A stretch of 64,000 bases of DNA, taken from NCBI RefSeq assembly GCF_016342705.1, contig NZ_JAEINV010000010.1, positions 1 through 64,000 of the forward strand. The letters run 5' to 3'. The translations under genes and the position numbers were made by a program. Origin of the DNA: Lutibacter sp. GTDB taxonomy: Bacteria; Bacteroidota; Bacteroidia; Flavobacteriales; Flavobacteriaceae. The notes below the pieces were generated by a model that saw nothing but the letters and a program-made list of their open reading frames with translations, had not been told where the DNA came from and searched no databases. Below are positions 25,299 through 34,258 of this stretch, piece by piece (the first letter of the stretch is position 1; each line of letters opens with the position of its first letter).

Positions 25299-26255
25299 TC
25301 AAGAAACAAAATTTTCATCATAAGGTAACCCTGATTTAGCTATTGCAAAAGCCTGTTTCAATAACTTATTACTCACTGCTATTAGCGCTAATTTTTTACT
25401 CTTTCCCTTGGATACAATTCGTTCATAAATTGCTTTACATCCCTTATTGTATTTACAAGCTGAAAAACCACATAAGAATAACAAGTTTCTCATTTTTTGA
25501 TTCCCCATTTTACTAATTCTACTTCTCCCTCTAACACTGCTGCCTGAGTGTCGTATTGTTGGTGTAATACCTGCATAACTGCACAGTTGTTTTGAATTTT
25601 CAAAACGATTAAAACCATCGATCATAATAATAAGCATCAGAGCTGTTTTAACTCCCATACCTGGAATACTTTTCAATAAAGTTAATTGCTTTTGCTGATG
25701 ATCTTTAACTAATGAATTCAAACGATCTTCCAATAAACCTATTTCCTTTTTTATGGACTTTAAGGAGCGATTCAAGGAACGATAAACTGCTTTTGAGGGA
25801 ATTCCTAAAGCTTCTTCTCCGTGTATTTTATTCTTCATCATTGTACGCTGCTTTAAATAAATATCCATTAAACGGATTAGTTGAAGGCATTCAGCTTGGC
25901 TTTCATCCTTTGCTGTGTATAATGGAACTTCATTGAAAGAACCATATTCACATATAGCTTTGGCATCCGACTTATCTGTTTTTATCTTTGATAATTTCAT
26001 TTGAATAAAACGCTTTACTGATAACGGATTTACTACAGAAACTAAATAACCTTGTTCATAAAGGTATTGGGCTAGACAATAATGATAATAGCCGGTAGCC
26101 TCCATTACAACTAAGGTTTCTTTTGTTAGCTTTTTTGTAAACGCTTTAAATCCTTTTAAATCATTTGAAAACTGATAATAATCCCCCTTTGAGTTCACAA
26201 CATCAAACACATCTTTGCTAATGTCTACTCCAAAAATTTCACTATATTTATACAT
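25299..26255 (-). CDS. IS110-family transposase (DEDD type)
   Basis: 318 residues, at the short end of the family. N-terminal RuvC-like DEDD domain: FGVDISKDVFDVV (first D), VVMEATGYYHY (E), KIKTDKSDAKAI (D pair). C-terminal Transposase_20 domain: LLKSIPGMGVKTALMLII, LCSYAGITPTIRHSGSSVRG (with the conserved Ser region), MGNQKMRNLLFLCGFSA. IS110 enzymes use a bridge RNA from the element's non-coding end to choose donor and target. The frame is intact, so the element may be active. Upstream (26256-26440) is non-coding and structured. Confidence 0.92.
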   Translation of the reverse strand: MYKYSEIFGVDISKDVFDVVNSKGDYYQFSNDLKGFKAFTKKLTKETLVVMEATGYYHYCLAQYLYEQGYLVSVVNPLSVKRFIQMKLSKIKTDKSDAKAICEYGSFNEVPLYTAKDESQAECLQLIRLMDIYLKQRTMMKNKIHGEEALGIPSKAVYRSLNRSLKSIKKEIGLLEDRLNSLVKDHQQKQLTLLKSIPGMGVKTALMLIIMIDGFNRFENSKQLCSYAGITPTIRHSGSSVRGRSRISKMGNQKMRNLLFLCGFSACKYNKGCKAIYERIVSKGKSKKLALIAVSNKLLKQAFAIAKSGLPYDENFVS

Positions 26256-26440
26256 AAGAAAAAAAGTTTTGGAAAGAATAGCTACTCAAGTTTCAACGAC
26301 TTAAAATCGAGCTTAAAAACTCATAGAACTGAACGAAATTTAAGTAGAAAAAGAGAGGGGATTATCAGTGTTGACGAAATCTAGGTTTCACCTCATAAAC
26401 TAACCTTATTCCTCTCTTTTATTCTTTCTGATTAATTATT
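26256..26440 (-). ncRNA. Candidate IS110 bridge-RNA region
   Basis: 185 bp of non-coding DNA upstream of the transposase start. It contains a long stem (AAAAGAGAGG at 26349-26358 with CCTCTCTTTT at 26411-26420) and a smaller hairpin near 26320. In IS110-type elements the bridge RNA is encoded in the non-coding end on the transposase 5' side. The RNA itself and its ends are not demonstrated. Confidence 0.4.
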
Positions 26441-26447
26441 AAATTTA

Positions 26448-27060
26448 ATGATTTACAAACTTAAGACTCACATCAAAACCGAAGGAACCTCAAAATTCCA
26501 AATAGGAGAAATCAGAGATAATGTAATTCACTACGATTTCGAAAAAATCAAAACCTACCTCAACATCAAAGGACATTTGCTATTTGGCAAAAACTTTAAA
26601 ATATACAAATAAGACGAACCACTAATTTTTAAATTATGCTGCTATTACATTCAAGACCATAACAGTTGTGCTCAAACGGGAATCGACACCAACAAAGGAA
26701 TATTATTGACAGGACCAGTAGGATGGGGAAAAACATCTTTGATGAAATTATTGTTACACTTAGCACCACACAAAACAAATTATGAAATCATTCCAACAAG
26801 AAACATCGTATTCAACTTCAACGCATCCGGTTTTGAAATCCTAGAGCATACAACCAAACTAAAAATTACTGTTTTGATGATTTAGGAGTGGAGCCAACAG
26901 GAAGCCATTATGGAAAAGACCTCAACGTATTAGGAGAAATTCTACTTTCAAGATATGACCTTTTTACACGTCATCCTGAACTTGTTTCAGGATCTCATCA
27001 TAATTCTAACAACTAACAATTCCGTTTCCATAAGAAACAGTAGAGCAAACTACAAACATC
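26448..27060 (+). pseudogene. Broken AAA+ ATPase (DnaC/helicase-loader-like)
   Basis: The frame opens with MIYKLKTHIKTEGTSKFQIG and is cut by an in-frame TAA at 26610-26612, after which the same frame continues (DEPLIFKLCCYYIQD) into Walker A GPVGWGKTSLMKLL. Near 26850-26865 a frameshift occurs; Walker B YCFDDLGVEPTGSHYG is found in another frame, then LGEILLSRYDLF. A REP-like repeat (26969-26998) is inserted, and sensor-like LTTNNSVS follows. Such ATPases belong to the replication genes of Bacteroidetes integrative elements. At least three independent lesions: certainly inactive. Confidence 0.8.
26969..26998. repeat. REP-like element, copy 1 (inside ATPase pseudogene)
   Basis: CGTCATCCTGAACTTGTTTC followed by AGGATCTCAT; TCCTGAA / TTCAGGA form a short hairpin. 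Other copies are at 37375-37404 and 39916-39943. Confidence 0.8.
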
Positions 27061-27063
27061 CGT

Positions 27064-27117
27064 GCAGGTAATAAGGTGTTCGTCAATTGCTCCATTTAGC
27101 TCCATAAAATACAATTA
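27064..27117. repeat. Left direct repeat bracketing the 10-kb cargo module
   Basis: GCAGGTAATAAGGTGTTC ... GCTC..ATTTAG.TCCATAAA ... AATTA. An imperfect copy (about 80% over 54 bp) lies at 37301-37354 in the same orientation. Confidence 0.75.
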
Positions 27118-27449
27118 AAAAAGTATTTAGTAATCAAATATAATTTAAACTCTTCATCTTTTAAGTCGAGGAGCTAGAGGAAGAATTGAAAATTAATCTA
27201 CATTTACCAAATATAAAAATATTCATTTTTAAAATGATATTAGCTGCTATTCAAAAGCTCTTTAACAAATGATAATAGCGTATATAAAATTGTACTACTT
27301 CATCCACCGTAATCATTAAGTTTTGATAATTACGGAGAAAAAAGTAAATTGCTTATTATATTTTGTTTAAAATTATCCAAGTCATAAACATAATTATGAT
27401 GTTTCAACCTAATGTATAAATCGTCTACAATCGTATAAAAACTAAATAA
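27118..27449. other. Non-coding stretch before the AraC/TPR regulator gene
   Basis: 332 bp of AT-rich DNA with no frame of interest and no clear TAnnTTTG promoter. It probably carries the promoter of the regulator gene in a form I cannot recognise. Confidence 0.5.
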
Positions 27450-29225
27450 GTGCAAATTAATTCTAAATCTATAGCTGTGCTACCTTTTGTCAATATGAGC
27501 AGTGATATTGATAACGAATATTTTTGCGATGGAATTACTGAAGAGATTATTAATGCACTCACAAAAGTAAAAGGCTTAAAAGTAATTGCAAGAACATCAT
27601 CTTTTGCCTTTAAAGGAAAGGATATTGATATCAGGGAAATTGGTAAGCAATTAAGTGTAAACACAATTCTTGAAGGGAGTATAAAAAAAGCACAAGATAC
27701 GGTTAGGATAACAGCGCAGTTAATAGATGTTGTGGACGGTATACATTATTGGTCTAAAAAATACGATAGAGAACTGCTTAACATTTTTGAATTAGAAGAC
27801 GAAATTAGTTTGGCTATTGCAGACGAAGTTAGAAACAATTTTGGGCATTTTGAAGTGCAAGACCATTTAATTAAGCAACCGACTAACAATATTGATGCCT
27901 ACCAATTGTTTTTAAAAGGACGCTCTTTGCAATTAAAATGGACATCTGAAAGCTTAAACCTAGCCATTGAATTTTACAATCAAGCCATTGCTATTGATAA
28001 AAATTATGCCAAAGCATATTTTGCCAATTTGCAATGTTATGGATTATTAGCAATGTGGGGCTATATGCCCTATCAAGAAGCTATGGAGTTGGCAATTAGT
28101 AATTTGTTAATAGCCAAAGAAATTGACACCTCATTACCAGAATATCCTTTGTCCTTTGTAGGTAAGTTTTTTTGGGAAGAATGGGATTTTAAAAATGCTT
28201 ACACACATATTATCAAAGTTTTAGAGATAAACCCGAATCACATAGATGGTTTAGAAGCGATGGCAGAATTATGTATTGCTCTCGGTTTTTTTGATGTAGC
28301 TTTAAAATATGCGAACAAATTATTAGAGGTAGATCCGCTTTCGGCTAACAATCATTACACCTTAGCCCATATTTACTACTATCAACGTCAATTTGAGAAA
28401 GCTTTGGAAAATGTTAATTATGCCTTAACACTGAATCCTCAATTAGAATTGGCTCATCATTTAAAGTGTTTCTGTTTAATATGGCTCAACAAAAAGCAAG
28501 AATTTATAGCGCATATTCACAATACAACACTTATTGAAGAAAAAAATTTATTGTTTAGTCTTATTAATGAAAATGAAGTTGTAGTTCCACAACAAATTAT
28601 CGATAAATGGAAAGAGGATGATAATAAACAAACAATGCTTGTACCTTATGACGTATTTATTTTAAGCAATTCAAATCATAAAGACAAAGGGTTTTCTCTT
28701 TTAAAGGAAATGATTGACCAAAGACGTGGTCAAATTATAAATTTTAGGCAAGAACCATTTTTGCAACCTCTGCACAACGCAAATGGTTTTAAAAACTTGC
28801 ATCAATCTAATTTCTTCTTTGAAGAAATTAAAATCATTAAAGAAGAGGAAGATAAAACAACTTCAAACATTTTAGATGATCATCAAATAGAAACTTTAAA
28901 AGAAGAAATACTTGCCTATTTTAAGGAAGAAGAACCGTATTTAAATCCACAATTAACATTAAAATTTGTAGCAGATGTTTTAGGGTTAAATACAAATAAA
29001 ATGTCTTATTTAGTTAACCAAGCATTTGACGTTAATTTCAATGACTTTGTTAATTCGTATCGTTTAAATTATTTTAAAGACATAGCCTTAGACCCTAAAA
29101 ATTCACACCTCACCATTCTTGGATTAGCTTATGATAGCGGCTTTAATTCTAAAAGTGTATTTAATACTTACTTCAAAAAAACAGAGGGCATTACCCCTAA
29201 GGCTTGGTTAAAAGCCAATTCGTAG
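27450..29225 (+). CDS. TPR-containing AraC-family regulator
   Basis: 591 residues from a GTG start that directly follows an in-frame TAA, so no longer form exists. Residues about 1-130 match the FlgO/TolB-like domain seen in adenylate-cyclase-linked regulators (SIAVLPFVNMSSDIDNEYFC, GITEEIINAL, VIARTSSFAFKGK, ILEGSIKKAQDTVRITAQLI). About 145-340 form TPR-type helices (ALTLNPQLELAHHLKCFCLI). About 480-591 are an AraC HTH pair (LTLKFVADVLGLNTNKMSYL, LGLAYDSGFNSKSVFNTYFK and TEGITPKAW). No membrane segment is seen. It heads the 10-kb module and is the best candidate to bind the repeated operator in front of three downstream units. Confidence 0.85.
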   Translation: MQINSKSIAVLPFVNMSSDIDNEYFCDGITEEIINALTKVKGLKVIARTSSFAFKGKDIDIREIGKQLSVNTILEGSIKKAQDTVRITAQLIDVVDGIHYWSKKYDRELLNIFELEDEISLAIADEVRNNFGHFEVQDHLIKQPTNNIDAYQLFLKGRSLQLKWTSESLNLAIEFYNQAIAIDKNYAKAYFANLQCYGLLAMWGYMPYQEAMELAISNLLIAKEIDTSLPEYPLSFVGKFFWEEWDFKNAYTHIIKVLEINPNHIDGLEAMAELCIALGFFDVALKYANKLLEVDPLSANNHYTLAHIYYYQRQFEKALENVNYALTLNPQLELAHHLKCFCLIWLNKKQEFIAHIHNTTLIEEKNLLFSLINENEVVVPQQIIDKWKEDDNKQTMLVPYDVFILSNSNHKDKGFSLLKEMIDQRRGQIINFRQEPFLQPLHNANGFKNLHQSNFFFEEIKIIKEEEDKTTSNILDDHQIETLKEEILAYFKEEEPYLNPQLTLKFVADVLGLNTNKMSYLVNQAFDVNFNDFVNSYRLNYFKDIALDPKNSHLTILGLAYDSGFNSKSVFNTYFKKTEGITPKAWLKANS

Positions 29226-29244
29226 CAAATCTTATTCAGTTCGT

Positions 29245-29293
29245 TTCAAATTATAATTCAGAACGATTGCTTTAGTTATCTGATGAATCTTTG
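29245..29293 (+). promoter_or_regulatory. Module promoter/operator, copy 1
   Basis: TTCAAATTATAATTCAGAAC and CGATTGC (29245-29270), then 15 bp, then AATCTTTG (29286-29293). The TTG in CGATTGC can serve as -33. Copies 2 and 3 are at 32413-32460 and 33484-33533. Confidence 0.65.
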
Positions 29294-29330
29294 CATCATC
29301 ATTTAATTAATAATCAAAAAACGAACAGTT

Positions 29331-30410
29331 ATGACAACTTTACACAAAATTTTTGTAGCATTTATGGTAACTACCATAATACTTTTTACATCTTGTTCAA
29401 AAGATGATGACAACAACATACCATTAAACAATTACACAACCGTAGAAAATTTACTAACTGAAATTGATTTTCAGGGGTATGCCATTGTAACTAAAAACGG
29501 AAACGATTTAGTGAGACAAGGTTTTGGATTGGCTAATGAAAGTACAATGTTACCACAAGATTTTGAACTTGGGTATCGCATTGGTTCGGTAAGTAAAACT
29601 ATAACAGCAGCGGCAATAGTTCAATTAAAACGAGATGGTTTAATTACAAGTTTTAATCAAACTTTAAATGAATTTGATGCTGAATTTCCAAATGGTGATC
29701 AAATTACTATTGCACATTTATTATCACATCAATCAGGAATTCCAGATTATCAATTTGTGGTTGAAGAATTCTACGAACAAGGCCAAACCTTTGATGAAGA
29801 AGATATTTATGAAGTAATTACAGAAATGATATCAGAAGACGGTTTAAATTTCACACCAGGTTCAGGAAAACAATATAGCAATTCAAACTTTCTTATTGCA
29901 GCAATGTTAGTTCAAGAAATGGCTCAAATGTCTTACCACGAATATATTCAGCAAAAAATATTATCTCCTTTAAGTATGACTAATACAAGTAAAGGTTTCA
30001 ATGTAGTTGATGCTGATACGCACGCTGAAGGTTATCAAAATGGTAACATTAATAGTACATATCCAATGTCAATTGCATTTGGAGCAGGTGACTTTAGTAG
30101 CACTCCAAAAGATATGGAAATTTGGACCAATGCTGTAAAAAATAATTGGTTTACAAATGATGAAAAAACCGAAATATTTACCCAAAACGTACCAAGTGGT
30201 TATACCGATTTTGGCTTGGGATGGTTAACCACACAAGAAGGAAATACAACAATGTATTGGCACGGTGGAGATATTAATGGTTATTGGAGTATGATTGGTT
30301 TTATACCAGAATACGATGCTAACATTATTTTGTTAAGTAATCTACAAGACGATACAGGGATGCAACGCAATACCATTATTGAACAATTATTAATAAATGA
30401 GTTTAATTAA
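29331..30410 (+). CDS. Serine hydrolase (class C beta-lactamase/DD-peptidase fold), lipoprotein
   Basis: 359-residue exported lipoprotein (C22 in IILFTSC). Catalytic tetrad SVSK (S86, K89), YSN at 182-184, and a third motif WHGGD near 305-310. Further blocks: HLLSHQSGIPDY, PGSGKQYSNSNFLIAAML, GAGDFSSTPKDMEIW. Members include D-aminopeptidases, esterases and penicillin-binding proteins; the substrate is not evident. It starts the first structural unit of the module, with an NmrA-like gene 21 bp downstream. Confidence 0.88.
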   Translation: MTTLHKIFVAFMVTTIILFTSCSKDDDNNIPLNNYTTVENLLTEIDFQGYAIVTKNGNDLVRQGFGLANESTMLPQDFELGYRIGSVSKTITAAAIVQLKRDGLITSFNQTLNEFDAEFPNGDQITIAHLLSHQSGIPDYQFVVEEFYEQGQTFDEEDIYEVITEMISEDGLNFTPGSGKQYSNSNFLIAAMLVQEMAQMSYHEYIQQKILSPLSMTNTSKGFNVVDADTHAEGYQNGNINSTYPMSIAFGAGDFSSTPKDMEIWTNAVKNNWFTNDEKTEIFTQNVPSGYTDFGLGWLTTQEGNTTMYWHGGDINGYWSMIGFIPEYDANIILLSNLQDDTGMQRNTIIEQLLINEFN

Positions 30411-30431
30411 AATCATAATAACCCTATAGTA

Positions 30432-31292
30432 ATGAAACATACCAACATATTATTAGCAGGTGCTACAGGTTACTTAGGGTCCTTTGTATTAAACGCCTTA
30501 ATTGAAAATCAAAATCAAGTTCTTGCCATTGTACGAAATCCAAATAAACTAAAAAATAATAACGAAAATTTTTTAGAGGTTAAACAAGCAGAGGTTACAA
30601 AACCTGATACCTTACGTGATATTTGCAAAGGTATAGACACGGTAATATCTACAGTAGGTATAACAAGGCAAAAAGAAGGCTTAACATATTTAGATGTAGA
30701 TTATAAAGCCAATATGAATCTACTGGTAGAAGCAAAAAAAGCAGGTGTAAAACATTTTGTTTACGTTTCAGCAATCAATGGTAATAAATATCGGAATTTA
30801 AAAATTTTTGAAGCCAAGGAAAAGTTTGTAGATGCCTTAAAATCTTCAGGACTAAACTATACCATAGTAAGACCCAACGGTTTTTTCTCTGATATGAAAG
30901 ATTTTTTGCAAATGGCAAAATCGGGTCGGGTTTATTTGTTTGGCTCGGGCAATCAAAAATTCAACCCAATTCACGGTAAAGATTTAGCAACATTTATTGT
31001 GGATAATTTAGAGGAAACCAATAAAGAATTTACCATTGGTGGACCCGACGTGTTAAGTCTTAATGATATTAGTAAATTGGCTCTAAATACTCTGAACAAA
31101 CCCATAAGAATCATTCATTTACCAGATTGGATGCGAAAACTAACTATTTGGAGTTTAAGAACCTTTACTAGTGTAAAAACCTATGGACCCATTGAGTTTT
31201 TCTTAACCCTTATGGCAGAGGATAATATAGCACCAACCTACGGAGAGCATCATTTAAAGGAATTTTATGTTCAAGAAGTAAAAACAATTTGA
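30432..31292 (+). CDS. NAD(P)-binding NmrA/atypical SDR protein
   Basis: 286 residues. Rossmann glycine motif GATGYLG at 10-16, then DTVISTVGITRQKEGLTYLD, KHFVYVSAINGNKYRNLKIF and YTIVRPNGFFSD. There is no YxxxK catalytic pair in the classical position, as in the atypical SDR/NmrA group (redox sensing or NAD(P)H-dependent reductases). It probably forms one operon with 29331 and the following two genes. Confidence 0.85.
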   Translation: MKHTNILLAGATGYLGSFVLNALIENQNQVLAIVRNPNKLKNNNENFLEVKQAEVTKPDTLRDICKGIDTVISTVGITRQKEGLTYLDVDYKANMNLLVEAKKAGVKHFVYVSAINGNKYRNLKIFEAKEKFVDALKSSGLNYTIVRPNGFFSDMKDFLQMAKSGRVYLFGSGNQKFNPIHGKDLATFIVDNLEETNKEFTIGGPDVLSLNDISKLALNTLNKPIRIIHLPDWMRKLTIWSLRTFTSVKTYGPIEFFLTLMAEDNIAPTYGEHHLKEFYVQEVKTI

Positions 31293-31310
31293 TCATATAA
31301 AAACATCACA

Positions 31311-31679
31311 ATGAAATTATCTCAAAAAATCGCCCTAATTATTATTGTTGCCTACTGTATATTTCACGTGTTGGTTTTATTTCAAATCATTCCATACACT
31401 ATAGTTTGGGGTGGTAAAATAAAAGCTATTTCAGAAATGTATATTTTGGAAGGCGTATCATTAATTATAATGCTGTTTATAGGCACAGTCCTTTCTATGA
31501 AAAGCAGGCTGTTAAAACCAATTTTTACAGCTAAAACCATAAAAAGAATACTATTGTTTTTTGCGATTTTTTTTATGTTAAACACTATTGGTAATCTTTT
31601 AGCAGAAACCATAATTGAAAAATGTCAGGCTATCATAACCTTATATTTAGCTATAGTATTTTATAAATCATCAAAATAA
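31311..31679 (+). CDS. Small membrane protein, four predicted helices
   Basis: 122 residues, mostly hydrophobic: helices near 8-33, 45-62, 76-95 and 100-118, with a basic loop ([16 protein letters not shown]) between helix 2 and 3. It resembles unassigned DUF-type four-helix membrane proteins. No function is recognised. It lies in the module operon 19 bp after the NmrA gene and 12 bp before the acetyltransferase. Confidence 0.75.
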   Translation: MKLSQKIALIIIVAYCIFHVLVLFQIIPYTIVWGGKIKAISEMYILEGVSLIIMLFIGTVLSMKSRLLKPIFTAKTIKRILLFFAIFFMLNTIGNLLAETIIEKCQAIITLYLAIVFYKSSK

Positions 31680-31690
31680 ATGAAGTCTCT

Positions 31691-32308
31691 ATGAAAGCAC
31701 CCAACCCAAAAACCCTATTCCCACTACCCAATTATAAAAAACTTTGTTTTTTAAAAAACCTTATTAACAATCCTAATATTATAGTTGGTGACTATACTTA
31801 TTATAATGACTTTGAAGATGTTTCAAACTTTGAGAAAAACGTAAAATATCATTTTGATTTTATTGGAGACAAACTCATCATAGGTAAGTTTTGTATGATT
31901 GCTTCAGATGCTACATTTATTATGAATGGTGGTAATCATTTAACAGAAGCCACAACAGCATATCCATTTGCCATTTTTGGTGGTGCTTGGCAAGATGCTA
32001 TGGAAGGTAAAACCTATCCAACCAAAGGTGATACCATAATCGGTAATGATGTTTGGATTGGTCACAATGCTACCATTATGCCAGGTGTTTACATTGGTGA
32101 TGGTGCAATAATAGCATCAAAAGCAGTCGTGACAAAAAACGTAGAACCTTACACTATTGTTGGGGGTAATCCTGCTAAACTAATTAAAAAGCGGTTTTCT
32201 GAAGATACCATTTCAAAACTATTACAGTTAAAATGGTGGGATTGGGAGATTGAAAAAATTACTGAAAATGTAGAAAAGCTTACCTCTAATCCTGAAGCGT
32301 TGCTATAA
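31691..32308 (+). CDS. Vat-like xenobiotic O-acetyltransferase
   Basis: 205-residue left-handed beta-helix acetyltransferase. Strongly like the streptogramin A acetyltransferase (Vat) group: N-terminal [48 protein letters not shown] then NH (catalytic His region), AFIFGGAW-like [34 protein letters not shown] and [13 protein letters not shown]-terminal WWDWEIEKI is typical of the family. The reaction would be acetyl-CoA dependent acetylation of a hydroxyl on a small molecule. Chromosomal Vat-like proteins do not always confer resistance, so the substrate stays open. Confidence 0.87.
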   Translation: MKAPNPKTLFPLPNYKKLCFLKNLINNPNIIVGDYTYYNDFEDVSNFEKNVKYHFDFIGDKLIIGKFCMIASDATFIMNGGNHLTEATTAYPFAIFGGAWQDAMEGKTYPTKGDTIIGNDVWIGHNATIMPGVYIGDGAIIASKAVVTKNVEPYTIVGGNPAKLIKKRFSEDTISKLLQLKWWDWEIEKITENVEKLTSNPEALL

Positions 32309-32330
32309 GATAATACCCTAAGAACTAATA

Positions 32331-32363
32331 AAAGGCTTAACTCTAAAATGTTAAGCCTTTTTT
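32331..32363 (+). terminator. Terminator after the Vat-like gene
   Basis: AAAGGCTTAAC / GTTAAGCCTTT, 8-nt loop, T-run. Confidence 0.85.
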
Positions 32364-32412
32364 ATGCCGTTTTGTTCTGTTTGTAAGAAATAGATATAGC
32401 ACTCAATAGGTA

Positions 32413-32460
32413 CTACATTATAATCTAAAACGATGGAAACTACTTTTCAAATCATCTTTG
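32413..32460 (+). promoter_or_regulatory. Module promoter/operator, copy 2
   Basis: CATTATAATCTAAAACGATG followed at the same distance as in the other copies by ATCTTTG (32454-32460), 25 bp before the hydrolase ATG. Confidence 0.6.
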
Positions 32461-32485
32461 TCCTAGTGAAATAAAAACAATTAAA

Positions 32486-33466
32486 ATGAATTTTAAAGCA
32501 ACTTCCTTAATAATTATTAGTGTATTTATTTATAAAATGAATGCACAAAATATAGAAAACGTACATCAAAAAATAGATACATCCTACTTTGTAAAGATTG
32601 GAGGTATAGACCAATACATTAGTCTTAAAGGTAATAAGGATAAACCAATAGTGTTGTATTTACACGGAGGTCCAGGAGCAGCGGCATCTGCCCATAGTGA
32701 AAAAATAACAGCATCGTTAGAGCTAGACTTTTTAGTGATTCACTGGGATCAAAGAGGTGCTGGCAAAACCTTAAAACAAAATGGTTTAAAACAAAGGCCA
32801 ACATTAGCATTAATGCATTCTGATGCTGAAGAGTTACTTACTTATATTTTAAATAAGTTTCATCGTCAACAAATTATTTTAGTCGCAAATTCTTGGGGGA
32901 CTTTATTAGCCATTCATTTAGCGGAATCAAAACCTAATAAAATTTCAACATTGGTTGCCATAAGCCCTATTGTAAGTCTTTTTTCAAGTCAAAAAAGTCT
33001 GAATAAGATACTTATTAGACACTTTAGGAAATCTAAAAACCAAAAAGCAGTTAAGCAACTAAAAACTATTAATATACCATATCATAATGCAAAAGATATG
33101 GCCATTCAGTTCAAATGGCTCTCTGAATACCAAGGCGAATCAATTAATGATACTCTCTATAGACAATATTCACAGTTTTTCGAGCAATGGTACACCAATT
33201 GGGGCTTATTATACAGCCAACTTTATAAAGTAAACAGACTAAAAATTTCATCTTCAATACAATGTAGAACGATTGTTTTTTATGGAGATAAAGACTATAC
33301 AGCTTATTATAAGTTGTCCAAAAAGTTCTTTAAGGGTATAAAACCTAAAGAAAAGGAAATTTATAGGTTTAAAGATGTAGGTCATCAAATACCAATGGAA
33401 GCATCCAATAGAATGCAGGAGCTACTTCTTAAAGTTCTGCTTAATGGTAATAAAATTAAGTATTAA
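32486..33466 (+). CDS. Alpha/beta hydrolase, proline iminopeptidase-like (S33)
   Basis: 326 residues with an N-terminal signal-like segment (SLIIISVFIYKMNAQ). Oxyanion block VLYLHGGPGAAASAH, then VIHWDQRGAGKT (both typical of S33 peptidases/epoxide-hydrolase-like enzymes), nucleophile elbow ANSWGT (S near 138), later VFYGDKDYTAYY (acid) and DVGHQIPMEA (His). Exported or lipid-associated hydrolase; the substrate is unknown. It has its own copy of the module operator. Confidence 0.85.
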   Translation: MNFKATSLIIISVFIYKMNAQNIENVHQKIDTSYFVKIGGIDQYISLKGNKDKPIVLYLHGGPGAAASAHSEKITASLELDFLVIHWDQRGAGKTLKQNGLKQRPTLALMHSDAEELLTYILNKFHRQQIILVANSWGTLLAIHLAESKPNKISTLVAISPIVSLFSSQKSLNKILIRHFRKSKNQKAVKQLKTINIPYHNAKDMAIQFKWLSEYQGESINDTLYRQYSQFFEQWYTNWGLLYSQLYKVNRLKISSSIQCRTIVFYGDKDYTAYYKLSKKFFKGIKPKEKEIYRFKDVGHQIPMEASNRMQELLLKVLLNGNKIKY

Positions 33467-33483
33467 AACTATCAGCAAAAAGG

Positions 33484-33533
33484 TTCCAAATTATAATTCA
33501 AAACGATTGCCCTTAAAATTCAGTGAATCTTTG
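33484..33533 (+). promoter_or_regulatory. Module promoter/operator, copy 3
   Basis: TTCCAAATTATAATTCAAAA and CGATTGC (33484-33510), 15 bp, AATCTTTG (33526-33533). It is nearly identical to copy 1, including the A-rich leader that follows (AATCAAAACACGAACA versus AATCAAAAAACGAACA). Confidence 0.65.
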
Positions 33534-33581
33534 TACCATCAAATTATTAATCAAAACACGAACAATTAAAAACACATTAAA

Positions 33582-34226
33582 ATGAAAAAACTAGTAATCA
33601 TTTGCTTAGCATTTTGTGCGCTAAATGCTTTTGCACAGAGTAACAATGTATCATTAGAAAATTATAATACAGATTTCAAATACAGAGTCAGCTTTCCTGC
33701 TATTATCTTGGGCAACATTGGTAAGGGTGGCGAAAGAACCAATACGCAACATATCGAATTTCACGTAAAGCGTGAATTGGATTCAAAAAATATTATCGGA
33801 TTAAAGTTTGCCACTTGGCGTTTATTTCAACCAATGGGTATTCAATGGTGGGATGGTCTTCTTGATAAAATAGATTCTGAAACTGAATTCTATCCAGGTT
33901 ACCTTCGTGAAACGGGTATAGGATTTTCTTACCAACGAATGCTCTGGAAAGGTTTATTTGCTTCCGTAGAAGTATTGCCACAATACAAAACCTATTTAGA
34001 TTTAGATAACAAAAAAATAGCAAACGGTTTTAAGCTTTACAATTCGTTCCATCTTGGTTATCATTTTGCATTTGGTAAGAATAAAAGATTTTTTATCGAG
34101 CCTCAGGTTCATTCTCAATTTTGGGTTTTTGACACCAATACGCCTGATGCATTCAAACAATTAGATAATAGATGGAAAAACTACTTCCTTTTTGAACCAA
34201 ACCTTTACATAGGATTTAAATTTTAA
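33582..34226 (+). CDS. Exported beta-strand-rich protein, probable outer-membrane barrel
   Basis: 214 residues, signal peptide ending at AFAQ (19). The mature part has alternating patterns and closing strands ending in aromatic residues (YNSFHLGYHFAFGKN, FFIEPQVHSQFWVFD, FEPNLYIGFKF). The C-terminal Phe is typical of outer-membrane barrels. No family name is recognised. It lies after operator copy 3 and 32 bp before a similar exported protein. Confidence 0.7.
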   Translation: MKKLVIICLAFCALNAFAQSNNVSLENYNTDFKYRVSFPAIILGNIGKGGERTNTQHIEFHVKRELDSKNIIGLKFATWRLFQPMGIQWWDGLLDKIDSETEFYPGYLRETGIGFSYQRMLWKGLFASVEVLPQYKTYLDLDNKKIANGFKLYNSFHLGYHFAFGKNKRFFIEPQVHSQFWVFDTNTPDAFKQLDNRWKNYFLFEPNLYIGFKF

Positions 34227-34258
34227 AAAAAATAATCAATAGATAAATAGTAATAAAA

